Source: Bradyrhizobium quebecense (lineage in GTDB: Bacteria > Pseudomonadota > Alphaproteobacteria > Rhizobiales > Xanthobacteraceae). From it: a stretch of 64,000 nucleotides of DNA. Every line of letters starts with the position of its first letter. Position 1 is the first letter of the stretch. The stretch lies in assembly GCF_013373795.3 (NCBI RefSeq), contig NZ_CP088022.1, positions 2,294,001 through 2,358,000 on the forward strand. The letters are read 5' to 3'. The notes under the pieces were generated by a model that saw nothing but the letters and a program-made list of their open reading frames with translations, made no database searches and had not been told where the DNA came from. Made by a program: the position numbers and the translations under genes. This document shows, one piece after another, positions 23,938-32,293 of the stretch.

Positions 23938-24284
23938 TCGGGCTTCGAGCTGGGTTGTCGATCTGGATTGCGACGCAGCCGGTCGATTTCCGCCGCGGCA
24001 TGGACTCGCTGGCGATGCTGGTGAGCGAGGCCTTTGGAGCCGATCCGTTCGACGGCGGACTTTATGTCTTCCGCTCCAAGCGCCGAGATCGCGTGAAGAT
24101 CCTGACTTGGGATGGAAGCGGCCTTGTCCTTTACTACAAAAGAATCGAGGGGCAGTTCACCTGGCCGCCGATCAAGGAAGGCGTCATGTCGCTATCTCAT
24201 GCTCAGCTCTCGGTGCTGCTCGATGGCTCGGACTGGAAGCGTGTGCCGATGCGAGTTGTGGATCAGCCGATGCGAGCTGGTTGA
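23934..24284 (+). CDS. tnpB: IS66 TnpB (Orf2 family)
   Basis: 116 residues of the IS66 Orf2 family: IWIATQPVDFRRGMDSLAML, VSEAFGADPFDGGLYVFRSK, RRDRVKILTWDGSGLVLYYK, RIEGQFTWPPI. The family is required for transposition but has no known catalytic activity. The start overlaps the tnpA stop; the gap to tnpC is 54 bases. Confidence 0.95.
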   Translation: MIGLRAGLSIWIATQPVDFRRGMDSLAMLVSEAFGADPFDGGLYVFRSKRRDRVKILTWDGSGLVLYYKRIEGQFTWPPIKEGVMSLSHAQLSVLLDGSDWKRVPMRVVDQPMRAG

Positions 24285-24338
24285 TCATTATCAAGAGTCG
24301 TTCGTCACTCATGCGGAGTTGTTGTAGAATCGCTCTGC

Positions 24339-25967
24339 ATGAGTGATTTGCCTTCCGATCCAGCATTGCTCCGACAAGCCGTGATGACGCTATCGTCACG
24401 GCTTGCGGCGTTGTCGGAGGAATGCAGCACGCTGGCGACCGAGCGTGATGCAGCGATCGCCCAACGCGACGCTGCGATCCAGGAGAACGACAAGCTCCTG
24501 ATGATCCTGTCCCAGTACAAGCGCACGATCTTCGGTCCGCGCTCCGAGACACTGGATATCGGACAGCTGTCTCTCTTCACCATCAGGGCACAGGCGGTTC
24601 GTGCCGCCGCCAACGACGACGTGACCGGAGGCAGGCTGCCTGACGGAGCGGAGGGCCGTGGAAAGCGACCGGCGCGACGCAACCGGGGGAAGCTTCCGGA
24701 GCATTTGCCGCGCATCGATGTCGTGATCGATATCGAGAGCCACATCTGCCCTTGCTGCGGCGAGCAGCTGCACAAGATCGGGGAGACCGTCAAGGAAGCC
24801 TTCGACGTCATTCCGATGCAGTACCGGGTCAAGCGCATCATGCGTCCACGGTACGGCTGCCGGGGATGCCGCCAGGGTGTTCTGCAGGCACCCGCGCCGG
24901 CCCAGGCGATCGACGGTGGAATGGTGACGGAAGCCTTGCTGGCCCACGTCGCGGTGATGAAATACGGCTACCAGCTGCCGCTGTATCGCCAGGAACAGAT
25001 GTTTGCCGCCCAAGGCATCACGCTCGACCGGCAAACGCTGGCCTCGTGGATGGGCCGCGTCGCCTGGTGGCTGAAGCCGCTTCACGCGCTGTTGCGCCGC
25101 GCAGTGATGTCCTACCCGCGGCTGTTTGCCGACGAGACGCCGCTGCCAGTTCTCGATCCCGGCCGTGGCAGAACCAAAGTCTGCCAGTTCTGGGCGATCG
25201 CCACCGACGACCGCCCGTGGGGCGGCCCGGCGCCGCCGGCAGTAGTCTACGTGTTCGCCGAGGATCGCAAGGCAATCCGCGCCAGGCAGCTGTTTGGAGA
25301 CTACGACGGCATCCTGCAGGTCGACGGCTACGCCGGGTACAAGGGGCTGATTAAAAACGGCGGCCGTCTGGTGCAACTGGCGTTCTGCTTCGCGCATGCG
25401 CGGCGGAAGTTCTGGGACGTCCACATCGCGACGAAATCGCCGATTGCCGCGGAAGCGCTGCAGCGGATCGCGATGTTCTACGCCATTGAGGATCGCATTC
25501 GCGGTTTGCCGGCGACGCAGCGAGCTGCGGTGCGACAATCCGACACCAGACCGCTGATCGAGGACTTCAAGCCCTGGCTCGAGGCGCGACTGCTGGAAGT
25601 CTCAAAGAAATCCGGCCTTGGCAAGGCGATCCGCTACACCCTCAACCATTGGGATGGCCTGACGCGATTCATCGATGATGGGCGCATCGAGATCGACAGC
25701 AATACGGTCGAACGCAGCATCAAGCCGATCGGGCTGGGAAAGAAAAACTATCTGTTCGCAGGCAGTGAGGGCGGCGCCGAAACCTGGGCCACTCTCGCAT
25801 CACTCATCAACTCCGCAAAGCTTCACGACATCGACCCACGGCACTATCTTACTGATGTTCTCGAGCGCATCGTCTCCGGACGTACCAAGATCAATCAGCT
25901 GAACACGCTGCTGCCGTGGAATTGGAAAGCCGAGCGCGATGGTTCGGAGCCAAAGCTCGCCGCTTGA
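24339..25967 (+). CDS. tnpC: IS66 transposase TnpC (542 aa)
   Basis: Full-length DDE transposase. N-terminal leucine-zipper-like coil (LSSRLAALSEECSTLATERD), the IS66 zinc finger (SHICPCCGEQLHKIGE, then MRPRYGCRGCRQGV), and the catalytic domain with Asp in LFADETPLPVLDPGRGRT, Asp in LQVDGYAGYKGLIKNGGR, and Glu in EIDSNTVERSIKPIGLGKKN, followed by the mobile-domain LFAGSEGGAETWATLASLIN. Nothing is truncated. The stop lies next to the stop of the opposite-strand passenger gene. Confidence 0.97.
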   Translation: MSDLPSDPALLRQAVMTLSSRLAALSEECSTLATERDAAIAQRDAAIQENDKLLMILSQYKRTIFGPRSETLDIGQLSLFTIRAQAVRAAANDDVTGGRLPDGAEGRGKRPARRNRGKLPEHLPRIDVVIDIESHICPCCGEQLHKIGETVKEAFDVIPMQYRVKRIMRPRYGCRGCRQGVLQAPAPAQAIDGGMVTEALLAHVAVMKYGYQLPLYRQEQMFAAQGITLDRQTLASWMGRVAWWLKPLHALLRRAVMSYPRLFADETPLPVLDPGRGRTKVCQFWAIATDDRPWGGPAPPAVVYVFAEDRKAIRARQLFGDYDGILQVDGYAGYKGLIKNGGRLVQLAFCFAHARRKFWDVHIATKSPIAAEALQRIAMFYAIEDRIRGLPATQRAAVRQSDTRPLIEDFKPWLEARLLEVSKKSGLGKAIRYTLNHWDGLTRFIDDGRIEIDSNTVERSIKPIGLGKKNYLFAGSEGGAETWATLASLINSAKLHDIDPRHYLTDVLERIVSGRTKINQLNTLLPWNWKAERDGSEPKLAA

Positions 25968-26405
25968 TCAGTTCGACGGCACGGCGTCGGGAACTTCCTG
26001 CGCATCGCTGGCGTCGTCGTAGATCTCTTCGCGGATCACGCGCAGCGTTACCTCGTGCAGATACACTTGCAGAGCACCCTCCAGCTCGGTGAACTCGGGC
26101 AGCAGGACTCTATCAACGAAGCCCCGTGACGCACGGACCATCACCGTGTTACGTCGCTGTCGGCGATAACGAAACGGCCGCAGCCCATATCGGCGGCAAA
26201 GCGCCAGAAACAGGTGCCGAGACCACTGGTCGGGAAGTGAGAATTGCTGTTCGATCGGTGGATCGTGGCGAGCAAGTTCCTCGACCCGGGCCCGCACCCG
26301 CTGCAGCGCGGCTTCCGCTGCAAGGCGCTCACCAGCAGTTCCGGCCCCCACGAACAACGCCTCGATCTTCCGAAGCTTCTCGCGCAGCTGCGACTCGCTG
26401 GTCAT
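25968..26405 (-). CDS. IS66 passenger protein of unknown function (145 aa)
   Basis: The gene lies inside the IS, tail to tail with tnpC. The product is helical and charged: SQLREKLRKIEALFVGAGTA, GERLAAEAALQRVRARVEEL, then FSLPDQWSRHLFLALCRRYG, LRPFRYRRQRRNTVMVRASR and an acidic tail. The RYGLRPFRYRRQRRNTVMV stretch, then RASRGFVDRVLLPEF, looks like a small folded domain; the leading coil could mediate dimerisation. Genes of this type accompany IS66 elements in other alphaproteobacteria (recollection), but I know of no function. It may modulate transposition or simply travel with the element. Confidence 0.75.
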   Translation of the reverse strand: MTSESQLREKLRKIEALFVGAGTAGERLAAEAALQRVRARVEELARHDPPIEQQFSLPDQWSRHLFLALCRRYGLRPFRYRRQRRNTVMVRASRGFVDRVLLPEFTELEGALQVYLHEVTLRVIREEIYDDASDAQEVPDAVPSN

Positions 26406-26542
26406 TCTGATCCCCGTTGCCCGCTCCGAACCGGGATCAACCCATCACCGCGCGCCGGCGGCGTCAATCATCCCGACCGCGCTATCCAGAGCATTCCGCG
26501 CAAGTCAAGCCCTGGCACCCGTGATCCTCTCGTGACGCTCAC

Positions 26543-26550
26543 CATTGATC
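26543..26550. repeat. 8-bp target-site duplication, right copy
   Basis: CATTGATC directly after the right IS end, identical to 23402-23409. Confidence 0.93.
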
Positions 26551-26626
26551 GGGGACTCCGAGCGCCTCGCGCCATGCTAAGGCAGTTGCCGCGATCTGTA
26601 GGGCAGATCGAGGAGGTACTTTGTGG

Positions 26627-26995
26627 TCATCGTTCATTTCGAGCCCCACTGTCAGGCGGCCTGTTGAACGCCCGGATTTCTTCCGGGTTCATTTTGCTGA
26701 TCTTTCTAAAAAGCCGCATGGAGCGGCCATGCTCTCCCAAGCTCTTTACGCGGTTTAACTCAACGACGTTCGAGCGGATCTTCTTCTTTAGTTCTTGAAA
26801 GTCTTCGTCATCCAGCTTCATCCAAATACGGAAGCCTTCTAGATATTTCTCGGACGGGGTCCGCGAGCCGCACTCAATCAATGAAATCTCATTGACGGAG
26901 CAGCCGATATGTTTTGCCTGATCACCCATGGTGAGACCGCGAGAAATGCGCAAGTCCCTGCAGCGCTGCCCGAATCGACTGAGGACGGATGTCAT
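26627..26995 (-). CDS. XRE-family transcriptional regulator (122 aa)
   Basis: Residues about 8-62 are an HTH_XRE domain: FGQRCRDLRISRGLTMGDQA, KHIGCSVNEISLIECGSRTP, SEKYLEGFRIWMKLDDEDFQ (S-x-x-Y/Y-L motif at the end of the fold). The C-terminal 50 residues are charged and helical and could contain the site cut by an ImmA peptidase. The gene ends inside the start of the ImmA-type gene (11-base overlap), the layout of ImmR-ImmA and DdrO-IrrE pairs. It is intact although its partner is disrupted. Sampled GC is about 45-58%, below the window's norm. Confidence 0.88.
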   Translation of the reverse strand: MTSVLSRFGQRCRDLRISRGLTMGDQAKHIGCSVNEISLIECGSRTPSEKYLEGFRIWMKLDDEDFQELKKKIRSNVVELNRVKSLGEHGRSMRLFRKISKMNPEEIRAFNRPPDSGARNER

Positions 26996-27027
26996 GGGAA
27001 GCTCCCGACCCTAGAATGATCTAATGA

Positions 27028-27228
27028 CTATCTCTTTAGATACTCGCTCAATGAACTTGCATGCTCGCGATCGAGAAGGGTTTCTAGCTTCATGTCGCCT
27101 CGACGCCCCTTCGCAAAGCTGTCACCGTATGTCTCGCGCAAGGAGTCAACGCGCGTATTGCCGTTCTTGTGGCGAATCTGTCCGTCCGCGTCGCGGTGAC
27201 GTCCATCTAAGCCCGGTTGCCTGGCCAT
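27028..27228 (-). CDS. Small basic hypothetical protein (66 aa)
   Basis: The start at ATG 27228 has a perfect AGGAGG upstream. The sequence is MARQPGLDGRHRDADGQIRH, KNGNTRVDSLRETYGDSFAK, GRRGDMKLETLLDREHASSL, SEYLKR: basic, Gly/Asp-rich at first, then a helix ending S-L-S-E-Y-L. It lacks a signal peptide. I do not recognise a characterised family. It lies between the XRE gene (32-base gap) and the ImmA-zinc-ribbon gene (16-base gap), so it belongs to the same transcription unit. Confidence 0.7.
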   Translation of the reverse strand: MARQPGLDGRHRDADGQIRHKNGNTRVDSLRETYGDSFAKGRRGDMKLETLLDREHASSLSEYLKR

Positions 27229-27244
27229 CAATGCCTCCTGTTGG

Positions 27245-27907
27245 TTAGCTTCCAGCAATCGTGCCGCAGGTGTCACAGCTCAGGTAGATTCCCTTGCGCA
27301 ACAGAGTGAAGTTGCCACAGGAGGCACAGATCTCGCCTTCGTAGAAGGGATTCAGGGTAATCTTCACGGCCATAGCTTCACGCAGGCGCTTATCCGCCAC
27401 GTCATCGTCAACTACACACAAGCCGGCGATGACCTCAATGTCTTTGAACTTCAGTGCGACATGATCCGGCACCAGGAAGTAGCCCGCGAAGACGTTCGCC
27501 TGCCATTCGCCGGACTCTTCATCCTGTAGGTATTTGAGTTGCGCTGCCTCTTCGTCGGAGAAGGCAGCTGCAAACTCGTCATGGAGCACAATATGCCCGA
27601 TCTCGTGCGCCACGATGTATCGGGCATAGCCTTTACCTAGGTTTGCATCCTCCCACACCTTCTTGTCGACGTGAAGGGTGAGAGGTTTGAATGTAACGTA
27701 CGCGGGATCGTCACCGCCATCACTGCGTTCGTATATATCCAGCTCTAGCGGTCGACCCTTAGTGCTGGAGTGTTCGCAAAGTTGGCGGAGCACGAAATCA
27801 CAGATGTTGAAGGAGTGGCCGCTCTTGGGTGCAATCCTCCACCAAGCCATCGCAATTTCTGCGATGGTCTCCCGCGATTTAATGCGGACTCGGTGATCTC
27901 GTGCCAC
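27245..27907 (-). CDS. ImmA/IrrE-type peptidase fused to an NrdJ-like zinc ribbon (220 aa)
   Basis: Residues 95-150 hold the peptidase core: YARYIVAHEIGHIVLHDEFA (HEIGH at 101-105) and ESGEWQANVFAGYFLVPDHV with the third-ligand Glu134. Residues 189-220 are a zinc ribbon (Cys194, Cys197, Cys211, Cys214): YEGEICASCGNFTLLRKG, then CDTCG. The tail of NrdJ next door has the same motif, [18 protein letters not shown] then CDTCG; about 18 of 32 positions are identical. The start is GTG 27907 with GGAGGG in the 11-base gap after the nrdJ stop, so translation is probably coupled to nrdJ. This architecture is unfamiliar to me. Possible roles: sensing or cutting a partner bound by the same surface as the NrdJ tail, or DNA-binding. 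Confidence 0.85.
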   Translation of the reverse strand: MARDHRVRIKSRETIAEIAMAWWRIAPKSGHSFNICDFVLRQLCEHSSTKGRPLELDIYERSDGGDDPAYVTFKPLTLHVDKKVWEDANLGKGYARYIVAHEIGHIVLHDEFAAAFSDEEAAQLKYLQDEESGEWQANVFAGYFLVPDHVALKFKDIEVIAGLCVVDDDVADKRLREAMAVKITLNPFYEGEICASCGNFTLLRKGIYLSCDTCGTIAGS

Positions 27908-27918
27908 TCAACCCTCCG

Positions 27919-30900
27919 CTAAGAGCAGCCCGTCGTGGACCCGCAAGTATCGCACTTCATACAAGTGCCGTTACGTACCAAGGTGAAGTTGCCGCACTCT
28001 GAGCACATCTCGCCTTCGTAACCTTTTGCTTTCGCTTCAGCGCGGCGCTCGGCCTTGCTGGGCGCTTTGCTCCACTGCAGGGCTTCTAATCGTTCTGCTG
28101 GAGAAAGGTCTGTCTGCACTTCCTGCTTCAAGGCGACAGCTCCTTCTATGGCCGCCTCAGCCCTGTTTTCGGGTGAAGAGAAGGCCATCCGAGGACCCGC
28201 ATCGGACGAACCCAATGCGGTGACGCGGCTGCCGCCGGCAGGCGCGTTGTCGGTGTTGCCGCTGACTGCGGCCGAGCCGCCGCGCATGACGACGAGGTTG
28301 TCGGTGCGCGAACGGGTCAGGCCCTTCGACACGTACTTGGTCGCCTGGTGGGCGGGGGTCCCATCCGGCTCCTTACCTTCCTCGACGCCCTTGCCGAGCG
28401 CGTCGAAGCCAGACTCGTTCGGATCGACATGGGCGAGGTCGAAGCGGCTCATGTAGCTCACCGCGAGCTCGCGGAAGACGTAGTCGAGGATCGAGGTCGC
28501 GTACTTGATCGAGTCGTTGCCCTGCACCGGACCTGCGGGCTCGAAGCGGGTGAAGGTGAAGGCGTCGACATATTCTTCCAGCGGCACGCCGTATTGCAGA
28601 CCGAGCGAGACCGCGATCGCAAAATTGTTGATGAAGGAGCGCAGCGCCGCGCCTTCCTTGTGCATGTCGATGAAGATCTCGCCGAGCCGGCCGTCGTCAT
28701 ATTCGCCGGTGCGGAGATAGACCTTGTGGCCGCCGACCACAGCCTTCTGGGTGTAACCCTTGCGGCGATCCGGCATCTTCTCGCGCTCGCGCATCACGAT
28801 GATGCGCTCGACCAGCTTCTCGACGATCTTCTCCGAGACCTGGGCGGCACGCGCCGCCATCGGCTTCTCGTAGAGCGCTTCCACCGCATCGTCCTCGTCC
28901 TCATCGTCGGCGATGAGCTGCGAGTTGAGCGGCTGCGACAGCTTCGAGCCGTCGCGGTAGAGCGCGTTGGCCTTCAGCGCCAACTTCCACGACAAGAGGT
29001 AGGCGGACTTGCAGTCCTCCACCGTGGCGTCGTTCGGCATGTTGATGGTCTTGGAGATCGCGCCCGAGATGAACGGCTGCGAGGCCGCCATCATCCGGAT
29101 GTGGCTCTCGACCGAGAGATAACGCTTGCCGATCTTGCCGCAGGGGTTGGCGCAGTCGAACACCGGATAGTGCTCGGCCTTCAGATGCGGGGCACCTTCG
29201 ACCGTCATCGCGCCGCAGATGTGGACGTTGGCGGCCTCGATCTCGCGCTTGGTGAAGCCGACCGCCGCGAGCAGGTCGAAGCCAGGCGCGGCGATGGCCT
29301 CGGAGCCGATGCCGAGCGTATCGCGAATGAAATCCTCGCCGAAGGTCCACTTGTTGAAGGCGAACTTGATGTCGAACGCGGTCGGCAGCGCCTTTTCCAC
29401 CTTGGCAATGGCTTCGTCGGTGAAGCCCTTGGCCTTCAGGGTCGAGGCGTTGATCCCAGGCGCATTCGACAGCGAGCCGTGGCCGACGGCGTAGGCCTCG
29501 ATCTCCGCGATCTCGCTCTCGCGATAGCCGAGCGCGCGCAAGGCCGCCGGCACCGCCTGGTTGATGATCTTGAAGTAGCCGCCGCCGGCGAGCTTCTTGA
29601 ACTTCACCAGCGCGAAATCAGGCTCGATGCCGGTGGTGTCGCAATCCATCACCAGGCCGATGGTGCCGGTCGGCGCCACGACGGTGACTTGCGCGTTGCG
29701 ATAGCCGTTGACCTCGCCGAGCGCCAGCGCGTCATCCCACGCCAGCTTGGCATGCGCGACGATGTCGGCCTGCGGGCAGGAGTCGTGGTCGAGCGCCACC
29801 GGATTGACGGCGAGCGCCTCATAGCCGCGGCTTTCGCCGTGCGCGGCGCGGCGGTGGTTGCGGATCACGCGCAGCATGTGGGCGGCGTTCTTCTTGTAGC
29901 CCGGGAAGGTGCCGAGTTCGGCCGCCATCTCGGCCGAGGTCTTGTAGGAGATGCCGGTCATCACGGCGGTCAGCGCGCCGCAGAGCGAACGGCCTTCCTT
30001 GCTGTCATAGGGCAGGCCCATGGTCATCAGCAGGCCGCCGATATTGGCGAAGCCGAGGCCGAGGGTGCGGAACTCGTAGGACAGCTCGGCGATCGCCTTC
30101 GACGGGAACTGGGCCATCATGACGGAGATTTCGAGCACGATGGTCCAGAGCCGGCAGAGGTGCTCGTAGGACTCGATGTCGAACCGCTTGGTGGTCGAGC
30201 TGTAGAACGTCAGCAGATTGGCGGAGGCCAGGTTGCACGCCGTGTCGTCCAGGAACATGTATTCCGAGCACGGATTGGAGGCGCGGATGTCGCCGGACGC
30301 CTTGCAGGTGTGCCAGTCGTTCATCGTGGTGTTGAAGTGCAGGCCGGGATCGGCGGAGGCCCAGGCGGCGTAGCCGATCTTCTCCCAGAGGTCGCGCGCC
30401 TTCAGCGTCTTCGTCACCTTCTTCGTGGTGCGGCCGATCAGGTTCCAGTCGCCGTCGGTCTCGACCGCGCGGAGGAAGTCATCCTTCAGCGACACCGAGT
30501 TGTTGGAGTTCTGGCCGGAGACGGTGAGGTACGCCTCGGAATCCCAGTCGGTGTCGTAGATGTCGAACTGGATGTCCTTGTAGCCCTGCTTGGCGAACTG
30601 GATGACGCGCTTGATGTAGTTGTCGGGCACCAGGCTGCGGCGCGCGAGCTTGATCTCGCGGCGGAGTGCCGGGTTCTTCTCGGGATCGAAGCAGTCGTCG
30701 CCACTGCCTTCGCAGTTCACGCAGGCCTTCATCACGGCCTTGAGATGCTTCTGGTTGATCTTGGAGCCGGTGACGAGGGCGGCCACCTTCTGCTCCTCCT
30801 TCACCTTCCAGTCGATATAGGTCTCGATATCGGGATGGTCGGCATCGACCACGACCATCTTGGCGGCGCGGCGGGTGGTGCCGCCCGACTTGATCGCGCC

Positions 30901-31695
30901 CGCGGCACGGTCGCCGATCTTGAGGAAGCTCATCAGGCCGGACGAGCGGCCGCCGCCGGAGAGCTTTTCGCCTTCGCCGCGCAGGCTCGAGAAGTTGGAG
31001 CCGGTGCCGGAGCCATACTTGAACAGGCGCGCCTCGCGCACCCAGAGGTCCATGATGCCGCCCTCGTTGACGAGGTCGTCGCCGACGCCCTGGATGAAGC
31101 AGGCATGCGGCTGCGGATGCTCATAGGCCGACTTCGATTTTGTGAGCTTGCCGGTCTTCCAGTCGACATAGTAGTGGCCCTGGCCGGGGCCATCGACGCC
31201 GTAGGCCCAGTGCAGCCCGGTGTTGAACCACTGCGGCGAATTCGGCGCGACCATCTGCTTGGCGAGCTGGAAGCGAAGCTCGTCGAAGAAGGCGAGGGCA
31301 TCTTCCTCGGTGGAGAAGTAGCCGCCCTTCCAGCCCCAATAGGTCCAGCAGCCGGCGAGGCGATCGAACACCTGCTTGGCGCTGGTCTCGCCGACGATGC
31401 GCTCGTTCTCGGGCAGGGTGGCGAGCGCCTCGGTGTCCGGCACCGAGCGCCACAGCCAGGACGGCACGGTCTCTTCCTCGACCTTCTTCAGGCGCGCGGC
31501 GACGCCCGCTTTGCGGAAATACTTCTGCGCCAGCACGTCGGAGGCGACCTGCGACCAGAATTCCGGAACCTCGACGTTCTCGGCACGGAACACGACCGAG
31601 CCGTCCGGGTTGCGGATCTCAGATGTGGTCAGGCGGAAATTGATCCCGGCATAGGGGGATTGTCCGCTGGTGGTGTTGCGTCGTTCGATTCGCAT
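27919..31695 (-). CDS. nrdJ: Vitamin B12-dependent (class II) ribonucleoside-diphosphate reductase (1,258 aa)
   Basis: Large class II RNR reducing ribonucleotides with adenosylcobalamin. Near residue 480: [20 protein letters not shown] holds the N-x-C-x-E radical-site motif and the substrate-site Cys. Other landmarks are [60 protein letters not shown] (the P-T-G-T-I phosphate loop) and a C-terminal zinc ribbon (Cys1231, 1234, 1248, 1251) that passes electrons to the active site in this family. About the last 90 codons (27919 to about 28190) have lower GC and less biased codons than the rest, suggesting the 3' end was replaced. Confidence 0.97.
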   Translation of the reverse strand: MRIERRNTTSGQSPYAGINFRLTTSEIRNPDGSVVFRAENVEVPEFWSQVASDVLAQKYFRKAGVAARLKKVEEETVPSWLWRSVPDTEALATLPENERIVGETSAKQVFDRLAGCWTYWGWKGGYFSTEEDALAFFDELRFQLAKQMVAPNSPQWFNTGLHWAYGVDGPGQGHYYVDWKTGKLTKSKSAYEHPQPHACFIQGVGDDLVNEGGIMDLWVREARLFKYGSGTGSNFSSLRGEGEKLSGGGRSSGLMSFLKIGDRAAGAIKSGGTTRRAAKMVVVDADHPDIETYIDWKVKEEQKVAALVTGSKINQKHLKAVMKACVNCEGSGDDCFDPEKNPALRREIKLARRSLVPDNYIKRVIQFAKQGYKDIQFDIYDTDWDSEAYLTVSGQNSNNSVSLKDDFLRAVETDGDWNLIGRTTKKVTKTLKARDLWEKIGYAAWASADPGLHFNTTMNDWHTCKASGDIRASNPCSEYMFLDDTACNLASANLLTFYSSTTKRFDIESYEHLCRLWTIVLEISVMMAQFPSKAIAELSYEFRTLGLGFANIGGLLMTMGLPYDSKEGRSLCGALTAVMTGISYKTSAEMAAELGTFPGYKKNAAHMLRVIRNHRRAAHGESRGYEALAVNPVALDHDSCPQADIVAHAKLAWDDALALGEVNGYRNAQVTVVAPTGTIGLVMDCDTTGIEPDFALVKFKKLAGGGYFKIINQAVPAALRALGYRESEIAEIEAYAVGHGSLSNAPGINASTLKAKGFTDEAIAKVEKALPTAFDIKFAFNKWTFGEDFIRDTLGIGSEAIAAPGFDLLAAVGFTKREIEAANVHICGAMTVEGAPHLKAEHYPVFDCANPCGKIGKRYLSVESHIRMMAASQPFISGAISKTINMPNDATVEDCKSAYLLSWKLALKANALYRDGSKLSQPLNSQLIADDEDEDDAVEALYEKPMAARAAQVSEKIVEKLVERIIVMREREKMPDRRKGYTQKAVVGGHKVYLRTGEYDDGRLGEIFIDMHKEGAALRSFINNFAIAVSLGLQYGVPLEEYVDAFTFTRFEPAGPVQGNDSIKYATSILDYVFRELAVSYMSRFDLAHVDPNESGFDALGKGVEEGKEPDGTPAHQATKYVSKGLTRSRTDNLVVMRGGSAAVSGNTDNAPAGGSRVTALGSSDAGPRMAFSSPENRAEAAIEGAVALKQEVQTDLSPAERLEALQWSKAPSKAERRAEAKAKGYEGEMCSECGNFTLVRNGTCMKCDTCGSTTGCS

Positions 31696-32225
31696 GGTCG
31701 AGCCCCGTCTCTTCTTCTGCCCGGTCCCACGTTTTCTCCGCAGGTTGCCGGAATGTTATCCGTTCGCGGACATCAGGGAACACGCGTCAGCACGCCTCCC
31801 GTCATCCGCAGCTCAGCCGGTGGACCCGGCCTGTTTCTCTCATCCGCTCGGCGCCGGTTTGACCCGGCCCTGGCGGCGGCATGATCCCGGGCGGACACCG
31901 ATGTTTCGGGTCCTCCGGGTCATGCATTCAACGCCCCAAACGCTCACGCGACACGTCACGCGTACGCTTCTCGCGGGCCGGTTACGGCCTCTGTTTCCGG
32001 TCCTTCTCGGCCCGTTCTGTCGTTCCGAACCTAGCCCAAAGGACTCGGCCCAAAATCAGGGCAGACAAGCCCTTCACCCGCGGCCCGAAGGCCTGGCGGA
32101 GTGGTCATTTTGGAACCCTTGTGGGAGCGACCGGCGGGGACCCAAACACACTCGCGCCGAACAGGTTGAAAGCTAGGCCATGTCCGTTGCACCCGTCAAG
32201 GACTAGTACGAGTTTCTGAATCAAG

Positions 32226-32239
32226 CACTAAATATGGTG
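32226..32239. promoter_or_regulatory. Possible NrdR box
   Basis: CACTAAATATGGTG is an imperfect 14-bp palindrome resembling the NrdR consensus (ACAC-AT-rich-GTGT). It lies about 530 bases upstream of the nrdJ start. NrdR represses RNR genes in many bacteria, usually through two boxes; I see only one. Confidence 0.3.
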
Positions 32240-32293
32240 GAAGGAGGGGGATAACAGGGGTCGGTGCCGCGCCTGTGATCGAGCCAACTATCG

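Larger units (their letters stand above)
23410..26542 (+). mobile_element. Complete IS66-family insertion sequence (3,133 bp)
   Basis: Both ends are defined: imperfect inverted repeats beginning GTGAGCGTCA (left end GTGAGCGTCATGCGGAGACC; right end, reversed, GTGAGCGTCACGAGAGGATC) and the CATTGATC duplication outside them. Inside are tnpA, tnpB and tnpC in the usual order plus one extra gene on the opposite strand. All open frames are intact, so the element may still be active. It sits inside the ImmA-type gene. Confidence 0.95.
22870..26637 (-). pseudogene. ImmA/IrrE-type zinc metallopeptidase gene split by the IS66 element
   Basis: The gene reads from ATG 26637 to 26551 (29 codons: MNDDHKVPPRSALQIAATAL, AWREALGVP), is cut by the IS, and resumes at 23409 (DQWAPDLIRLLEVSLPKIVK) to the TAG at 22870. 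Removing the IS and one 8-bp duplicate restores 208 codons in frame. The peptidase core is intact in the 3' part: RMTFAHELGHLVMHPGAAKL (HExxH zinc site), SAEWQARKFASLFLVPDHIA (third-ligand Glu, 'ASLFLVP'). ImmA/IrrE peptidases cleave XRE-type repressors. Its ATG overlaps the last 11 bases of the XRE gene, typical of such a pair. A TTG at 23382 could still give a truncated 170-residue product keeping HExxH. Confidence 0.88.

Noticed and set aside
27919..28020. Reading the zinc-ribbon similarity as an attachment-site duplication of the nrdJ 3' end
   Set aside because: The two tails lie directly next to each other in the same direction instead of at opposite ends of the segment, and similarity is clearer in protein than in DNA. 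No integrase is present. Domain copying is the simpler reading.
28348..31884. 1,178-codon open frame on the plus strand, antisense to nrdJ
   Set aside because: It mirrors nrdJ codon by codon (GC3-driven antisense openness); its product is a low-complexity run of charged and Leu/Val residues with no motif.
31696..32200. Cobalamin riboswitch upstream of the B12-dependent reductase
   Set aside because: I looked for the conserved core (GCCACTG and the B12 box) on the minus strand and found neither, so none is claimed.
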